From: Bacteroidales bacterium
Lineage (GTDB): Bacteria > Bacteroidota > Bacteroidia > Bacteroidales > Bacteroidaceae
Direction: 5' to 3'
Length of the DNA: 31,280 bases
Assembly (NCBI GenBank): GCA_004557035.1
Contig: SFFB01000031.1
Span: forward strand, 1 to 31,280
Shown here: positions 1-8,600 of the stretch, piece after piece
Layout: every line of letters starts with the position of its first letter
Numbering within the stretch: position 1 is the stretch's first letter
Translations under genes and position numbers: made by a program
The notes under the pieces: model-generated
What the model was told of the DNA's origin: nothing
The model's database searches: none
The model's input: only the letters and a program-made list of their open reading frames with translations

Positions 1-45
1 CGCTCTAACAGGAGCGCCGTAGCGCGTTTTCCCGTTTAGCGAGTG

Positions 46-78
46 CAAAGATACGCACTTCCTACATTCCCTCCAAAA
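46..78 (-). promoter_or_regulatory. Leftward Bacteroidota-type promoter at the left edge
   Basis: Read on the minus strand, a TTTTG box (74-78) lies 20 bases upstream of TATCTTTG (46-53), a full match to the TAnnTTTG -7 consensus of Bacteroidota. Transcription would start near position 39 and run leftward out of the window, so the controlled gene is not visible. The small hairpin CGCTC/GAGCG at 1-16 would lie in its leader. Confidence 0.55.
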
Positions 79-79
79 C

Positions 80-732
80 TTTCTGAGAAAAAATTTAATG
101 ACGAAATTACCAAAATGACCAAAATATGGACGTAAGAGTAATGGCTTACAGCGTTTTACGGCTCTCAATATTTTTTTGAAAATTTCTACTCATTTTTTTG
201 AAGGTCAAAATGGTCCTCGCGCGTGCGTTCATTTAATATATAAGGAGAGGAAAATTTCGCAGATTGGAGAGAGGAAAGAAGAAAATTAGGGCAGGCATGT
301 TCAAAAGCGAGGGCGTCTGTGACAGGATAATTTCAGTCGCCGCCGATTTGGGGTTGGTTTGGGTGGTGATGTTGGGGATTTTTTCAGGAATAGGGTCAAA
401 TTGTGCCGAAATTTAAGCCGGCAATGCTTTGAATAGGGAGAAAAAAGTCTGTCAGTATCGCAGGAATTTCCGGCATAAGGACAGAAATTCGTGGCATAAG
501 GACAAGAAGAAGCTGAAAGGCAATAAAATATGCGCCGTAAGGGGCGCTCTCTTCTCTTTGGTTCAAAGATAAGCGGAAGTGACTGTGCCACAAAAGACAG
601 AAGCCGGCAGGCGCGACGGCATTTTGCGCGACGCAGCGGTTGGGCCACGCCGTGTCTTTCACGGGCGAAACAGGCAAGGTAGAGACAGATTTACATAAAA
701 AAACGAAAATGGGCGCACAAATGTGGTGGCAG
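80..732. other. Non-coding stretch upstream of the metallopeptidase gene
   Basis: No credible gene is seen. The open frames on the minus strand here give Arg/Cys/Pro-rich translations without family features. The stretch holds A/T tracts, related motifs CCAAAATGACC (109-119) and GGTCAAAATGG (204-214), and a short alternating CG run near 218-226. No RNA gene is recognised. Confidence 0.5.
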
Positions 733-733
733 A

Positions 734-764
734 TTGGGTGTATAGGGCCTTTTACCTATCTTTG
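734..764 (+). promoter_or_regulatory. Promoter for the metallopeptidase gene
   Basis: TATCTTTG at 757-764 matches the Bacteroidota -7 consensus TAnnTTTG exactly. A TTGGG run at 734-738 lies at about the right distance for the weaker -33 element. The predicted start near 771 gives a leader of about 50 nt before the ATG at 824. Confidence 0.55.
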
Positions 765-823
765 CGGCTCTTGATTTATCACGTTAACCTATCTTTCCAA
801 TACGACACCAAACACTTTGTTTT

Positions 824-3800
824 ATGACGAAAAGACTCTGCCACAAGACATGGCGCTTTATGATGTCTGTAGCCTTGATGATGGGCTGCCACTTATGGCT
901 CAATGCCCAACACGTCCACGACGACACGACCACTTGCAGCATCATCCGGCCGACGGGTGAAGACTCGGTGAGCTATGCGCGGCTGTTGCAATCCCAGCCC
1001 AAGGCAAAGGGGAAACTGCGCGGTGCAGAGGTCTGGACCTCGGCCGAAGTCCCAATCTACAACAGTGGCGAGGTGTATCAATTTCGTGTGGCCCTGCTCA
1101 TCACGCCCGAGGTGCTCGACGAGTTCAATGGCGGCGACGAGGCCACTGTCATGGCCTGGTGGGACAAGGCGGAGACCGAGCTCAACAGCTATTACCGCAC
1201 AGACGTGGGCATTGAGATCAAGGTGGTGAAAGACAGCCGTCTCATTATGCTCGAGAACAACACAGGATATGACATCCGCAACGGCAGCGGTTCGCTCGTG
1301 TCGGAAAACGGCACGCCCATCGTCAACAGCCTCATCGGCGAGGCCAACTACGACCTGGGCCTTATGATTACGAAAGGCACGGGCAGTCTGGCCGGCCAGG
1401 CCTCGCTGGGTGGTGCCAGTTCGCGCTATCGCAAGGCCTGCGGTTTCGCCGTCAGCCGCATCACGACCATAGCCCACGAGATGGGCCATCTCTTTGGGGC
1501 CGAACACACCCACTATGTGGCCGACGGCGACTACACCGAACCGGGTTCGGGACGCAGCATCATGAGCTACGGGTCGCCCCGCGACTTCTTCTCTTTAGGC
1601 AGCATCCGCTATATGCGCCGCCTGCTACGCGCACTGAATGTCTACACCACCCCCGAGCGCACGCCCGAGTCGGCAGACTACTCGCGCAACAGCGACATCG
1701 AGGGCACCAACATGCCCTATGCCTATCGCGAGAGCGGCGTGCAACCCCAAATCGACGACGACTTGATGGCCAAGGAATATGTCGTGACCGAGGGGAGCAA
1801 TTTTCAGTTTCACATCCCATTGAAAAACCCCATCGACGAACCGCTGCTCTATGCCGTTCACGGTCTCGACATTGCCCTGCCGATGGGAGCCAACGCCCTG
1901 CAGCCCGTGTATAAGCCCACGGCCTCGAGCGCCCAAATGTTCCAGCCCTATTATGAGAACCCGACACTCGTGGCGGCCGATGCGCAGAGTCTTTATATCC
2001 CATTCTCAGACGCCTCACGCACGGGCCTGTTTACGTTTGCGGCTGCTGTCCATCAAAAATCGCTCTACGACAGCAGAAAGATACGGTTGCGCATCATCAA
2101 GGGCGAGCCGTTTTCGGCCGGCATAACGTCGCCGACCAACTCGCAGCTCTATCGTTGGGGCAGCAAACTGTCGGTGTCGTGGACGCCGCAGACCGACGTT
2201 TACGGTCCCAACAGCCGTGTGCGCATCTCGCTGTCGACAGATTTCGGACAGAGTTTCCCCTACATCTTGGCCGACGACCTGCCCAACACCGGCACATGGA
2301 CGGGAGCTTTCCCCTACATCACCATCGGCCAAACGGCCTATCACGACTATCCGCAGGCCATCAACGGCGGCACGCTCAAGGTGGAGATTATTGGAGAAGC
2401 CCCATACGCCATGATGCCTAACATGCCGTATTACCGGCAAAACGGCGAAACCATCTACAGCGGCGGTTTCACGCTCAATGCGAGCAATGCACGCTATTTT
2501 TTCAAAGACAGTGCCACCGGTGGCGAGCCACCTGCGCCCTATGTCTGCCTGGAAAGCATCGACGACCTGCCGGCCACAGCACCCACACTGGTGGCTTATT
2601 ACAAGACCAACACATCGACGACCTACAACACCACTTATGCCCAAACGGCCGAGGGACGCCTCATCCGCCGCACTTGGACGGCCACAATCAGTGGTACGCC
2701 TTACGTCTACACCCAGATTTTCGAACTTCCTGAACAGAAATCAGCCACTGCGGCCATCAACAAACAGCTGAAAGACATTGGCCGAGAGGCGGCCGAACTG
2801 GTGAGCCACGAGGGCGAACCGGGTTATCCCCTCCCCTCGTTGGCAGCCTACCGCGAATTGAAAGGCGCTTATCCCCAAGTGTTTGACAGCGAAGGTTTCC
2901 TCTTGCCGGACTTTGACACGGCTGCGGGCGAACGCGTGCTTGCCGCCGTGCAGACACTCCACAATGCCACCGACGACGAGATTGTCTATCCCACGTCCGG
3001 CCGCTATCTGCTGAGGAGTTATCAGGCCTTGCCGGCTTCCACACCCTATTATTATTACTGCCGCACGGTGGTGGGCGACGAATTGAAAGAAGTATGGAAA
3101 GCCGACGCCGCCGTCGGAACACCGCTGGTGCTCACTGCCGGCCAAGACGGCATTTATCTGAAAGACGACGAGGGGAATGTGCCCTATCTCGACGGTATGA
3201 CCAACACTTACAATGATTTCATCCTGCGTCGCGGCTACACCTGGGGCAGTTTCACCCTGTTGAGCCACAATCTGCAGCAAGCGCAACTGAGCCGCAGCGG
3301 CGAAACCTTCTCACTCAACCACCGCTATGCCGGCGACCCTCAGGGCTATCTCTGCAACAACAACGACGTGCTCATCGTCTCGACCGACTTTCAATTTGTT
3401 CCCATTGTCGAAACAGCCTCGCTGACAGACGAAACCTTCTATCGTCTGCGCTCTTGCGCCACCGGCCATTATCTCACCCTGCCCGAGAACCTTCAGACCA
3501 ACACGTCGTTGCGCCTTTCGGCCACACCCGACACCGGCAATATCTGGATGAAGGACGGCAATCACCTTCTGGCTTATGCCTCAGGCTATTATATGAACGG
3601 CACAACACACGGGGCCTTGGACCAGGCGGCAGAATATCAGTTTGAAGCTCACCCGACAGTGCCGGGTGCCTATGCCGTGAAATGGAACGAAAGTTACCTG
3701 CAAGTCCAAGACGGTGTGCCCGCCACGACGTCCTCGGCCTCCGACGAGACCACAGCCTGGCAGGTTGTGCCCACGGCCCTGCTCCCTGTCGACGTTTCGG

Positions 3801-4348
3801 CCTCGGGCTATTCCACCCTCTTCGCTCCGCAGACTCTGGCGGCACAAGACGAAACAACCATTTACGCCGCCACTCTCGACCAAACCGCCGGGCGTTTCAA
3901 ACTCACCTCAACCGACGGCATCGTGCCGGCAGGCCAAGGCGTCGTCATCAAAGCCACCGAAGGCCGCCACTGGTTTGGCATCAGCCAAGCCGCATCGACC
4001 GTGACGAGCGACCTCACCGGCAGCCTGGCCACCACCCGTGCCGTGCCGGGTGTCTTCACGCTGCAAAACGGGAGCGACGGCGTCTGCTTCTATCGCTATG
4101 CCACCGATGGGGCCGGCAGCGTAGACGGCTTATTGCTGAAAGGTTTCAAGGCCTATTGGCAAGGGCCGGCCGACACTTCAGCTTCGTCTTATCGTCTTGA
4201 CTTCGGCCACGTTGTAGATGGCACGCCAACAGTCGTTTTTGAAGGAAAGACGACCGACACACCGCTCTACGACCTGACCGGTCGGTGCATCAACCGCCCC
4301 ACTCGCGGCATCTGCATCAGCGGCGGCAAAAAGTGTATTGTGCAATAA
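824..4348 (+). CDS. Secreted reprolysin-like zinc metallopeptidase, multidomain
   Basis: This is a 1174-residue exported protein. Residues 1-29 form a signal peptide ending near LNAQ. The catalytic domain spans roughly residues 80-300. The zinc-binding motif HEMGHLFGAEH (218-228) fits the metzincin pattern HExxHxxGxxH, and the Met-turn SIMSYG follows at 245-250, so a reprolysin/M12-like endopeptidase is likely. Residues about 300-600 look like beta-rich accessory domains. Residues about 740-1020 contain repeated YYRL/GYYL-type stretches like ricin or beta-trefoil carbohydrate-binding modules. Near the end a 'GYSTLFAPQTL' module precedes a tail with YDLTGR and a GGKK-type terminus, which resembles the sorting or anchoring tails of Prevotella surface proteins. 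The substrate is unknown. It sits in one transcript with the small ORF 14 nt downstream. The start is chosen because it gives the signal peptide directly. The peptidase class is firm; the accessory domains are inferred. Confidence 0.88.
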   Translation: MTKRLCHKTWRFMMSVALMMGCHLWLNAQHVHDDTTTCSIIRPTGEDSVSYARLLQSQPKAKGKLRGAEVWTSAEVPIYNSGEVYQFRVALLITPEVLDEFNGGDEATVMAWWDKAETELNSYYRTDVGIEIKVVKDSRLIMLENNTGYDIRNGSGSLVSENGTPIVNSLIGEANYDLGLMITKGTGSLAGQASLGGASSRYRKACGFAVSRITTIAHEMGHLFGAEHTHYVADGDYTEPGSGRSIMSYGSPRDFFSLGSIRYMRRLLRALNVYTTPERTPESADYSRNSDIEGTNMPYAYRESGVQPQIDDDLMAKEYVVTEGSNFQFHIPLKNPIDEPLLYAVHGLDIALPMGANALQPVYKPTASSAQMFQPYYENPTLVAADAQSLYIPFSDASRTGLFTFAAAVHQKSLYDSRKIRLRIIKGEPFSAGITSPTNSQLYRWGSKLSVSWTPQTDVYGPNSRVRISLSTDFGQSFPYILADDLPNTGTWTGAFPYITIGQTAYHDYPQAINGGTLKVEIIGEAPYAMMPNMPYYRQNGETIYSGGFTLNASNARYFFKDSATGGEPPAPYVCLESIDDLPATAPTLVAYYKTNTSTTYNTTYAQTAEGRLIRRTWTATISGTPYVYTQIFELPEQKSATAAINKQLKDIGREAAELVSHEGEPGYPLPSLAAYRELKGAYPQVFDSEGFLLPDFDTAAGERVLAAVQTLHNATDDEIVYPTSGRYLLRSYQALPASTPYYYYCRTVVGDELKEVWKADAAVGTPLVLTAGQDGIYLKDDEGNVPYLDGMTNTYNDFILRRGYTWGSFTLLSHNLQQAQLSRSGETFSLNHRYAGDPQGYLCNNNDVLIVSTDFQFVPIVETASLTDETFYRLRSCATGHYLTLPENLQTNTSLRLSATPDTGNIWMKDGNHLLAYASGYYMNGTTHGALDQAAEYQFEAHPTVPGAYAVKWNESYLQVQDGVPATTSSASDETTAWQVVPTALLPVDVSASGYSTLFAPQTLAAQDETTIYAATLDQTAGRFKLTSTDGIVPAGQGVVIKATEGRHWFGISQAASTVTSDLTGSLATTRAVPGVFTLQNGSDGVCFYRYATDGAGSVDGLLLKGFKAYWQGPADTSASSYRLDFGHVVDGTPTVVFEGKTTDTPLYDLTGRCINRPTRGICISGGKKCIVQ

Positions 4349-4362
4349 AAACGACAGCGACC

Positions 4363-4551
4363 ATGACTTCGAAGAAAGCCTATCAACGCCCCATATCTCT
4401 CACGATAAACCTCGACCCGACCACGCCGCTGTGTCAAATCTCGGCTGGTGGCGACGAGGGCTATGCCGACATTTCAGACGGCTACGGACAGGAACAGCTC
4501 TCCGACCGAGGTGGTTCGTGGTGTTTTTTTGAAGCCGAAGAGGCGGAATAA
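4363..4551 (+). CDS. Small protein paired with the metallopeptidase (62 aa)
   Basis: An ATG 14 nt after the metallopeptidase stop opens a 62-residue frame. It has no signal peptide and no known domain. The N-terminal part (KKAYQRP..., residues 4-33) aligns without gaps to residues 2-31 of the small ORF at 13932-14102. About 11 of 30 positions are identical, including KK, YQ, P, I, L, a single Cys and a Gly/Glu-rich segment. The second half is acidic and Gly/Ser-rich and ends in EAEEAE. Both small ORFs sit directly behind a gene for a large secreted protein. Short 'KKxYxxP' proteins of this kind are, to my recollection, common and uncharacterised in Prevotella and Bacteroides. The function is unknown; a peptide signal, a chaperone-like partner or a modified peptide are all possible. 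Confidence 0.65.
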   Translation: MTSKKAYQRPISLTINLDPTTPLCQISAGGDEGYADISDGYGQEQLSDRGGSWCFFEAEEAE

Positions 4552-5113
4552 GCACCCCTCAAACGCGTGACCGACGTGACTGGAAACATCTTTGCCGTTC
4601 AATCACAGCATTTCATTGATTTCCCGACAGTTACAAGCGCGTGATTGTGTGATTGGGGAAAAGGCAACAATTAGGGGGAATATGCGCGCGCGAGAGCGCG
4701 AGAGACGCCCTATGTAGCGTTGGCCGGAAAACGGTCGTCATCGTTAATGTTGGTGGTGGATAAGTCCCTCCCGAGCGCACATCATCGTACCACATAACCC
4801 AGGGTGCCGCCTCGCTTCGCTCGGCTCTGCCCTGATAGGTTACGCCCTTTCATCAATGCAAGTTGGGCTGCGGCTCGGCAATTCAAACAAGTTTGATTGC
4901 GCTCACCTTGCACCAACTTTCAGGGTTTACAGTGCCACGCACCAATGCGCCAAACAATCTCTTTTTCATTCACTTTTTTAAGCACCCTGCCTTTCAGAGC
5001 TTGCGGGGCTATGTTTAAATGCACATAAACTATCTCAATATTTGAATATCCCCCAAATATTGCCCGAGATAATCGCCACATTATTTGTCCCTGTCTCTTT
5101 GCCTTGTTAAATA
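4552..5113. other. Non-coding stretch between the peptidase loci
   Basis: No gene is supported. CAATCACA (4600-4607) and TGTGATTG (4648-4655) form an 8-bp inverted repeat with a wide loop. AAGTTGG (4860-4866) and CCAACTT (4914-4920) bracket about 47 nt that contain an inner CAAAC/GTTTG hairpin, which could be a small structured RNA. A GCGCGCGCGAG run lies at 4684-4694. No clear U-tailed terminator follows the small ORF. Confidence 0.45.
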
Positions 5114-5145
5114 TTTGGACATTTCAAAATTATACTCTATATTTG
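5114..5145 (+). promoter_or_regulatory. Strong promoter of the subtilisin/dockerin gene train
   Basis: TTTG at 5114-5117, a 20-base spacer and TATATTTG at 5138-5145 match the Bacteroidota -33/-7 promoter exactly. Transcription should start near 5152, which leaves about 490 nt of leader before the ATG at 5644. Confidence 0.75.
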
Positions 5146-5151
5146 CCCGTG

Positions 5152-5643
5152 CAGAACGAAGCTGTGGAGCGTCTTGAAACGACACCGCGGCGGAGGGCTG
5201 CACCGACATAATTTCATAAGAAAGCGTTTATCGCGCAATCTCCTGACATTCTGAAATTCTCGCAAAATTTCTATGGTCGTCAAGGGGAACGCAACGATAG
5301 ATGCCCCTGGATATGTAATGCCTTGCCACCGGCCGGTATCCCCGTTTGGGATATTGCCGGAGGCTGTAATTGCATATACGAGCGTGGGCTTCTCCGTTGC
5401 CGTCCGACGACCAAGGCAATGCGAGAAGCCTCAGAATGTAGGATGGTAGCAGGTACAGAATCCTACGCTTTCCATTTTTCACCCGAAGGGCCCAACGAGG
5501 GGATGACGGCGGACCACCAGTTTACAGCGTATGTGTCAGTTTTTGACGTTTTTGATTGATGCCGGCAAGCCAATTATGTCTTGGCCAGCAGCCTGACGCG
5601 TACCCGGAATTGTTGCGAAATCAATAACCTAACCTTTTATATT
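5152..5643 (+). promoter_or_regulatory. Long hairpin-rich leader of the protease train
   Basis: The predicted 5' leader holds several inverted repeats in a row. They are AGGGG (5283-5287) with CCCCT (5304-5308), TATCCC with GGGATA near 5335-5353 with CCGG extensions, a 15-bp stem 5387-5401/5415-5430 (one G-U pair, one bulge, 13-nt loop), and GTAGGAT (5438-5444) with ATCCTAC (5460-5466). TGCCTTG (5319-5325) could instead pair with CAAGGCA (5412-5418), which would break the 15-bp stem, so two exclusive folds are possible. No known riboswitch class is recognised. A 78-codon open frame (5323-5559) lies inside but has no protein-like features. Confidence 0.5.
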
Positions 5644-8600
5644 ATGAAAACCTACAGTTTAGTGTTAGCCTCCTTCATTGGAGGTCTGTCGGCATTGCCG
5701 GTGACCGCCCAGGTGAGCAACGACAATGAGTATGGCGTGTATCAGGTTGATGCAAGTCAGAGCGTGCAGGCTTTTGTGCCCGGCCAGGTCTTGGTGAAGT
5801 TCAAAGACTCGCAGCCGGTGAGCGTACAGCGCCTGCGTGGTGTCTATAAGTCCACGTCGAGCTTAGGCGTGACCAATGTGCTGGCCAAATATGGCGTGAG
5901 CAGCATGGAGAAACTGCTTCCGGCCGAGGTGGCCAAGCCCCAGAGTGCCCTGCGCAAGGTCAGAGGCTTCCGTGGTGAAACGGTGGAAGAAAACAACCTC
6001 GACCAGATTTACCACTTAAAGTTTGCCTCGGAGGCTCCCGACTCGGTGTTGATGCTCGTAGAAGAGCTGAAGACTCTGGACGAGGTGGAATATGCCGAGC
6101 CCAACTACTATTATTATGCCACAGGCACACCGGCTGCCACGACAATGGCCGTGCCGGCATGGCTGCCGAAACCGGCAGACGACGAACCGGCAGCTGACGA
6201 GGGCGTGATATGTGCCGATCCCACCCAAAACCCGTTCTATTCACAGCAATGGGGCATCAAGGCGCTCAATATCGACCAACTGTGGAGCAAGCCCATCGTG
6301 AACAGCAAGCGACCCGTCATTGCCATTCTCGACACGGGCGTGGACATCACCCACCCCGACCTGAAAGACAACATCTGGAACAATCCGCTCGAGACGGAAG
6401 GCGAAGCCGGCTATGACGACGACGGCAACGGTTTTGTGGACGACGCCCACGGCTGGGACTTCGTCTATAACTATCACGAGATGGACGACAACAACTCCCA
6501 CGGCACCCACGTGGCCGGCATCGCCGCCGCTGCCGACAACGCCATCGGTATTGTCGGTGCCAACCCCAAGGCGTTGATTATGCCGGTGAAGGTGCTCGAC
6601 GACGACGGTCGTGGCACGCTGGCCGATGTGGTGAAAGGCATCAACTATGCCGCCCAAAACGGCGCCGACATCATCAACCTGAGTCTGGGCAGCAGTTCTA
6701 TCTCTACGGCTATGGTGGAGGCACTTGAGAATGCCTACATCACCTCGACGATTGTGGCTTCGGCGGGCAATGACTGGAGTCCAATATACGATAAAAACCA
6801 TGGTCTCAACTATCCTGCGGCCTACTATTGCGTGATTGGCGTGCAGGCCACGAGCGATGCTGCAGGCACCATGGCCTATTTCACCAACTACGACCCCGAC
6901 GGCCCCGTGTTCTCGCGTTGCGACATTTCATTAGATCTCAACCGCGAGAAAGACCCCACCGTGGTCTATGGTATCAACTATGAAGTGAAGGCTCCGGGAT
7001 TCAACATTCTGAGTAGTGTGCCCGGTGGCAACTATGCCGCCTACAACGGCACTTCGATGGCTTCGCCCTTGGTGGCCGGCGCCATTTCGGCCTTGAAGAT
7101 GGTGAAAACAGACGTGACCAACGACGCCTTGATGACCGACCTGGCCTATATGGACTGCGACTTTGCGAGACTGTATGGCGACGAGGCCCGTGTGCCCGAC
7201 ATTTTTCTTGCCGGCATGACCATCGACGACGCACTTGAAGGCAACAAGAGCCCCGACGGCGAGGTGGATGCGGGCGAGACGCTCAACATCTATCCCACCC
7301 TGCTCAACGGCTGGGGCAACAGCGGCGCCATCTCGATGCATCTCGAAGTGGACGCAGAGAAGGCTCCGTTCATCACCATCGACAATCCCGACGTGGACTT
7401 CGGCTACAGCATCGGTGCTTTCTCGCACTTGCGGAGCAAAAATCCGTTTGTGGTGCATGTGTCTGAGGACGTGGGCAACGACGATCAGGTGAAGTTCGTG
7501 CTTTCTTGCACGGGCGAAAATCACAACAAGAGCTTTGAATATTACATGGACGTGAAGAATATGTCGAAGATTGGTGGTCTAATCGACAAAGACACCGTGT
7601 TCACGGCCGACGTGGCTTGGCACGTGACCCAGAACATCGGCATTATGGAAGGCGTGACGATGACCATCGAGCCGGGTGCCCGTTTGGAGTTTGACGAAGG
7701 GATGGGTATCTCTTCATTCGGCAAATTGGTGGCCAAGGGCACGCCCGAGAAGCCCATCATCATGACAGGATACAATAATGCCACATGGGGCGGCGTGTAT
7801 TCACATTATTCTAAGGACGGTACAACCTATACTGGAATTTATCGCAATGAAGACTGGACTAAATTCACGCTGAAATACACGGATGAAACACCGACAAAAA
7901 TAACTTCCTATTCTTCTTATGGTCAGAATTGGTATTATCCAGACGAAGAGAATTTGTCACCAAGAAAAGAGTTTAGCCTAGACGATTACATAATGAAGGC
8001 TGTGGGTACAAGAGATTTCACAGATAAACAAAATTTACTGACGGATTCGGAATTTCTCACCCCCATCGTCTTGCAAATGATGGCAGACTTTGATGCCTAC
8101 GAAGCTGAATGTGCCACACAATATGCCACAGAACCCGGAGAAGGTCACTCTAAATCTTTTTATAATACCAAAGAATTTGACTTTAGATATGAGATCTACG
8201 CCCATCCTCGCGACACAATCAGTTATTGCAAGATGTCAGGATTCTCTAGTGGTTCTTCCATTTACCCAGTAATGAAAGATTGTGAGATATCTAAGTCTCG
8301 TGGTAGAGCAAATTATATGACGTTGATTAATAGCAACGTTCTAAATAGTATGATTGAGCAGTTCCAGTCCTACAATATTTTTATCAGTTCTAATTTCATA
8401 AACAACTGGGAAAACAAATATATGATACCAGAGTATATGTGTAAATACAGCGACCTGAAGAACTGCAATTATATCAATAATTACGTAGAGCTATCCGGCA
8501 CATCGAGAGATAACCGCTATATGCTGGCCATCAAGAGCAATACGCCGGTCTTAAACCATTCGGACTATCCCTCATATCTCGGCTCTTCCCGCGAAGACTT

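Noticed and set aside
301..677. Minus-strand ORFs upstream of the metallopeptidase
   Set aside because: They are two overlapping frames with Arg/Cys/Pro-rich translations and no promoter or domain.
5323..5559. 78-codon ORF inside the protease leader
   Set aside because: Its coding look comes from hairpin-forming sequence. It has no start context or domain. A leader peptide is possible but not supported.
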